DNA of 64,000 nt from Lysobacter dokdonensis DS-58 (lineage in GTDB: Bacteria > Pseudomonadota > Gammaproteobacteria > Xanthomonadales > Xanthomonadaceae), in assembly GCF_000770795.1 (NCBI RefSeq), contig NZ_JRKJ01000008.1, positions 186,001 through 250,000 of the forward strand, in the 5' to 3' direction. Every line of letters begins with the position of its first letter. Position 1 is the stretch's first letter. Positions 63,286-64,000 of this stretch are shown here, in pieces. Position numbers and translations under genes: made by a program. The notes beneath the pieces were generated by a model that did no database searches, had not been told where the DNA came from, and worked only from the letters and a program-made list of their open reading frames with translations.

Positions 63286-64000
63286 ATGGCTCGCTGGAAC
63301 GTTTCGAAACACACACTGTGGATCGCCGGCCTGGTCGCACTGTTCGCTTTCGCGCCAATGGTCTTCGCCGCCGACGGCGACAAGTCGACGGTCAAGGGCC
63401 TGATCACCGCGATCGACGGCGACACCGTCACCGTGCGCGACGGCAACAACGTCGATCACAAGATCACGCTGACCGACGCGACCGAAATCAAGAAGAAGGA
63501 AGGCCTGGCCGCCGTCCGCTTCGAACGCATGCAACGCAGCGCACTGATCGCGGGGTTGCCGATCGTGGCCGACCTCGTCGCGCAGGGCGACCAGTTGCAG
63601 GCCACCGCGATTTCCTTCCGCAGCGACGACATGCGCACCGCACAACAGGTGCAGGCGGGTGTCGCGCCCACCTCGACGAAGGTCGATGCGATGGGCAAGC
63701 GCATGGACGACTTCGGCAAGTACGAAGCCGTGCAGACGGCCGAAGTGATGTTCGCCTCGGGCAGCACGTCGCTTTCGGAGAAGGGCAAGGCCGACCTGAT
63801 GTCGCTGGCGACGAAGGCGAAGGAAATCCAGAACTACGCCGTCGTCATGCAGGGCTTCACCGATTCCACCGGTGATGCCGCCGCGAATGAACGCCTGAGC
63901 AAGCGCCGCGCCGAAGCGGTCGCGAACTTCCTGCAGCGCCAGGGCGGACTGCAGCCGGGTCGCGTCACCGCCGGCGACGGCATGGGCGTTGCGCCGGACG
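63286..64000 (+). CDS. OmpA-family outer-membrane/periplasmic protein, 3' end outside the window
   Basis: Starts at ATG 63286 and is still open at the last base (238 codons visible). A signal peptide ends near FAPMVFAADG (about residue 30). A small beta domain follows (VKGLITAIDGDTVTVRDGNN, about 37-60). From about residue 145 the OmpA C-terminal domain begins: VMFASGSTSLSEKGKADLMS, VVMQGFTDSTGDAAANERLS and KRRAEAVANFL, which binds peptidoglycan. The end of the domain is cut by the window. Confidence 0.93.
   Translation, partial: MARWNVSKHTLWIAGLVALFAFAPMVFAADGDKSTVKGLITAIDGDTVTVRDGNNVDHKITLTDATEIKKKEGLAAVRFERMQRSALIAGLPIVADLVAQGDQLQATAISFRSDDMRTAQQVQAGVAPTSTKVDAMGKRMDDFGKYEAVQTAEVMFASGSTSLSEKGKADLMSLATKAKEIQNYAVVMQGFTDSTGDAAANERLSKRRAEAVANFLQRQGGLQPGRVTAGDGMGVAPD

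Overview
The window is a GC-rich chromosomal segment in which almost every base is coding and genes are packed with ATGA or GTGA stop/start overlaps. Gene content (fused chorismate mutase/prephenate dehydratase inside a serC-pheA-hisC-aroA run, MsrPQ, phasin and PHA_gran_rgn proteins, TonB-like periplasmic proteins, a Maqu_2220-type fatty acyl-CoA reductase) points to a gammaproteobacterium, most likely Xanthomonadaceae (Lysobacter-like). The genus is an inference.

Positions 1-3635: the 3' part of a small exported Coa1-like protein, a secreted class C beta-lactamase-fold serine hydrolase, and a sigma-54 activator with a degenerate receiver domain. The activator's best Shine-Dalgarno/ATG is separated from its long frame by an in-frame amber codon.

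Positions 34041 down to 3642 (about 30 kb, all minus strand): one apparently complete extracellular contractile injection system (eCIS; Afp/PVC/MAC class) of 25 co-directional, mostly overlapping genes. In transcription order these are: a Pro/Glu/Cys-rich coiled-coil protein, a DUF3467-like protein, a Pvc16/Afp16-type terminator (DUF4255), a modular beta-sandwich protein, sheath 1, tube 1, sheath 2, tube 2, a small Afp6-like protein, a LysM tube-baseplate adaptor, a gpD-like hub, a gpV spike, a PAAR tip, gp25, gpJ, a gpI-like wedge fused to a beta-propeller, four tandem paralogues sharing one N-terminal module, the tape measure protein, the AAA+ ATPase, and a terminal cargo cassette. The cassette holds a 1404-residue protein ending in a PD-(D/E)XK nuclease-like domain, a probable immunity protein and a third small protein, all joined by ATGA overlaps. 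No integrase, lysis or capsid genes and no T6SS membrane-complex genes are present, so this is neither a prophage nor a T6SS. The four-paralogue block and the cargo cassette are the least described parts.

Positions 34042-37570: a 495-bp divergent intergenic region carrying clustered GTGAC half-sites, an unrecognised protein with a C-terminal hydrophobic segment, and a convergent protein with a restriction-endonuclease-like C-terminus.

Positions 37656-49901: ordinary chromosome. It holds a lipoprotein, a TonB-like protein, tRNA-Val(CAC) with a terminator, a TPR-like protein, a lipid block (phasin-like protein, TetR regulator, acyl-CoA-binding protein, alcohol-forming fatty acyl-CoA reductase), a membrane-anchored Mrr-like protein, a phasin, a patatin, a PHA_gran_rgn protein, an FHA protein and MsrPQ. 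No PHA synthase lies in the window.

Positions 50029-64000: the serC-pheA-hisC-aroA operon, a TonB-family protein, serS, azoR with a divergent LysR regulator, a QueC-like PP-loop protein, tRNA-Ser(TGA), an HI0933-type flavoprotein, a frameshifted nitronate monooxygenase, a STAS-like protein, a low-affinity iron permease-like protein and the 5' part of an OmpA-family protein that runs off the end.
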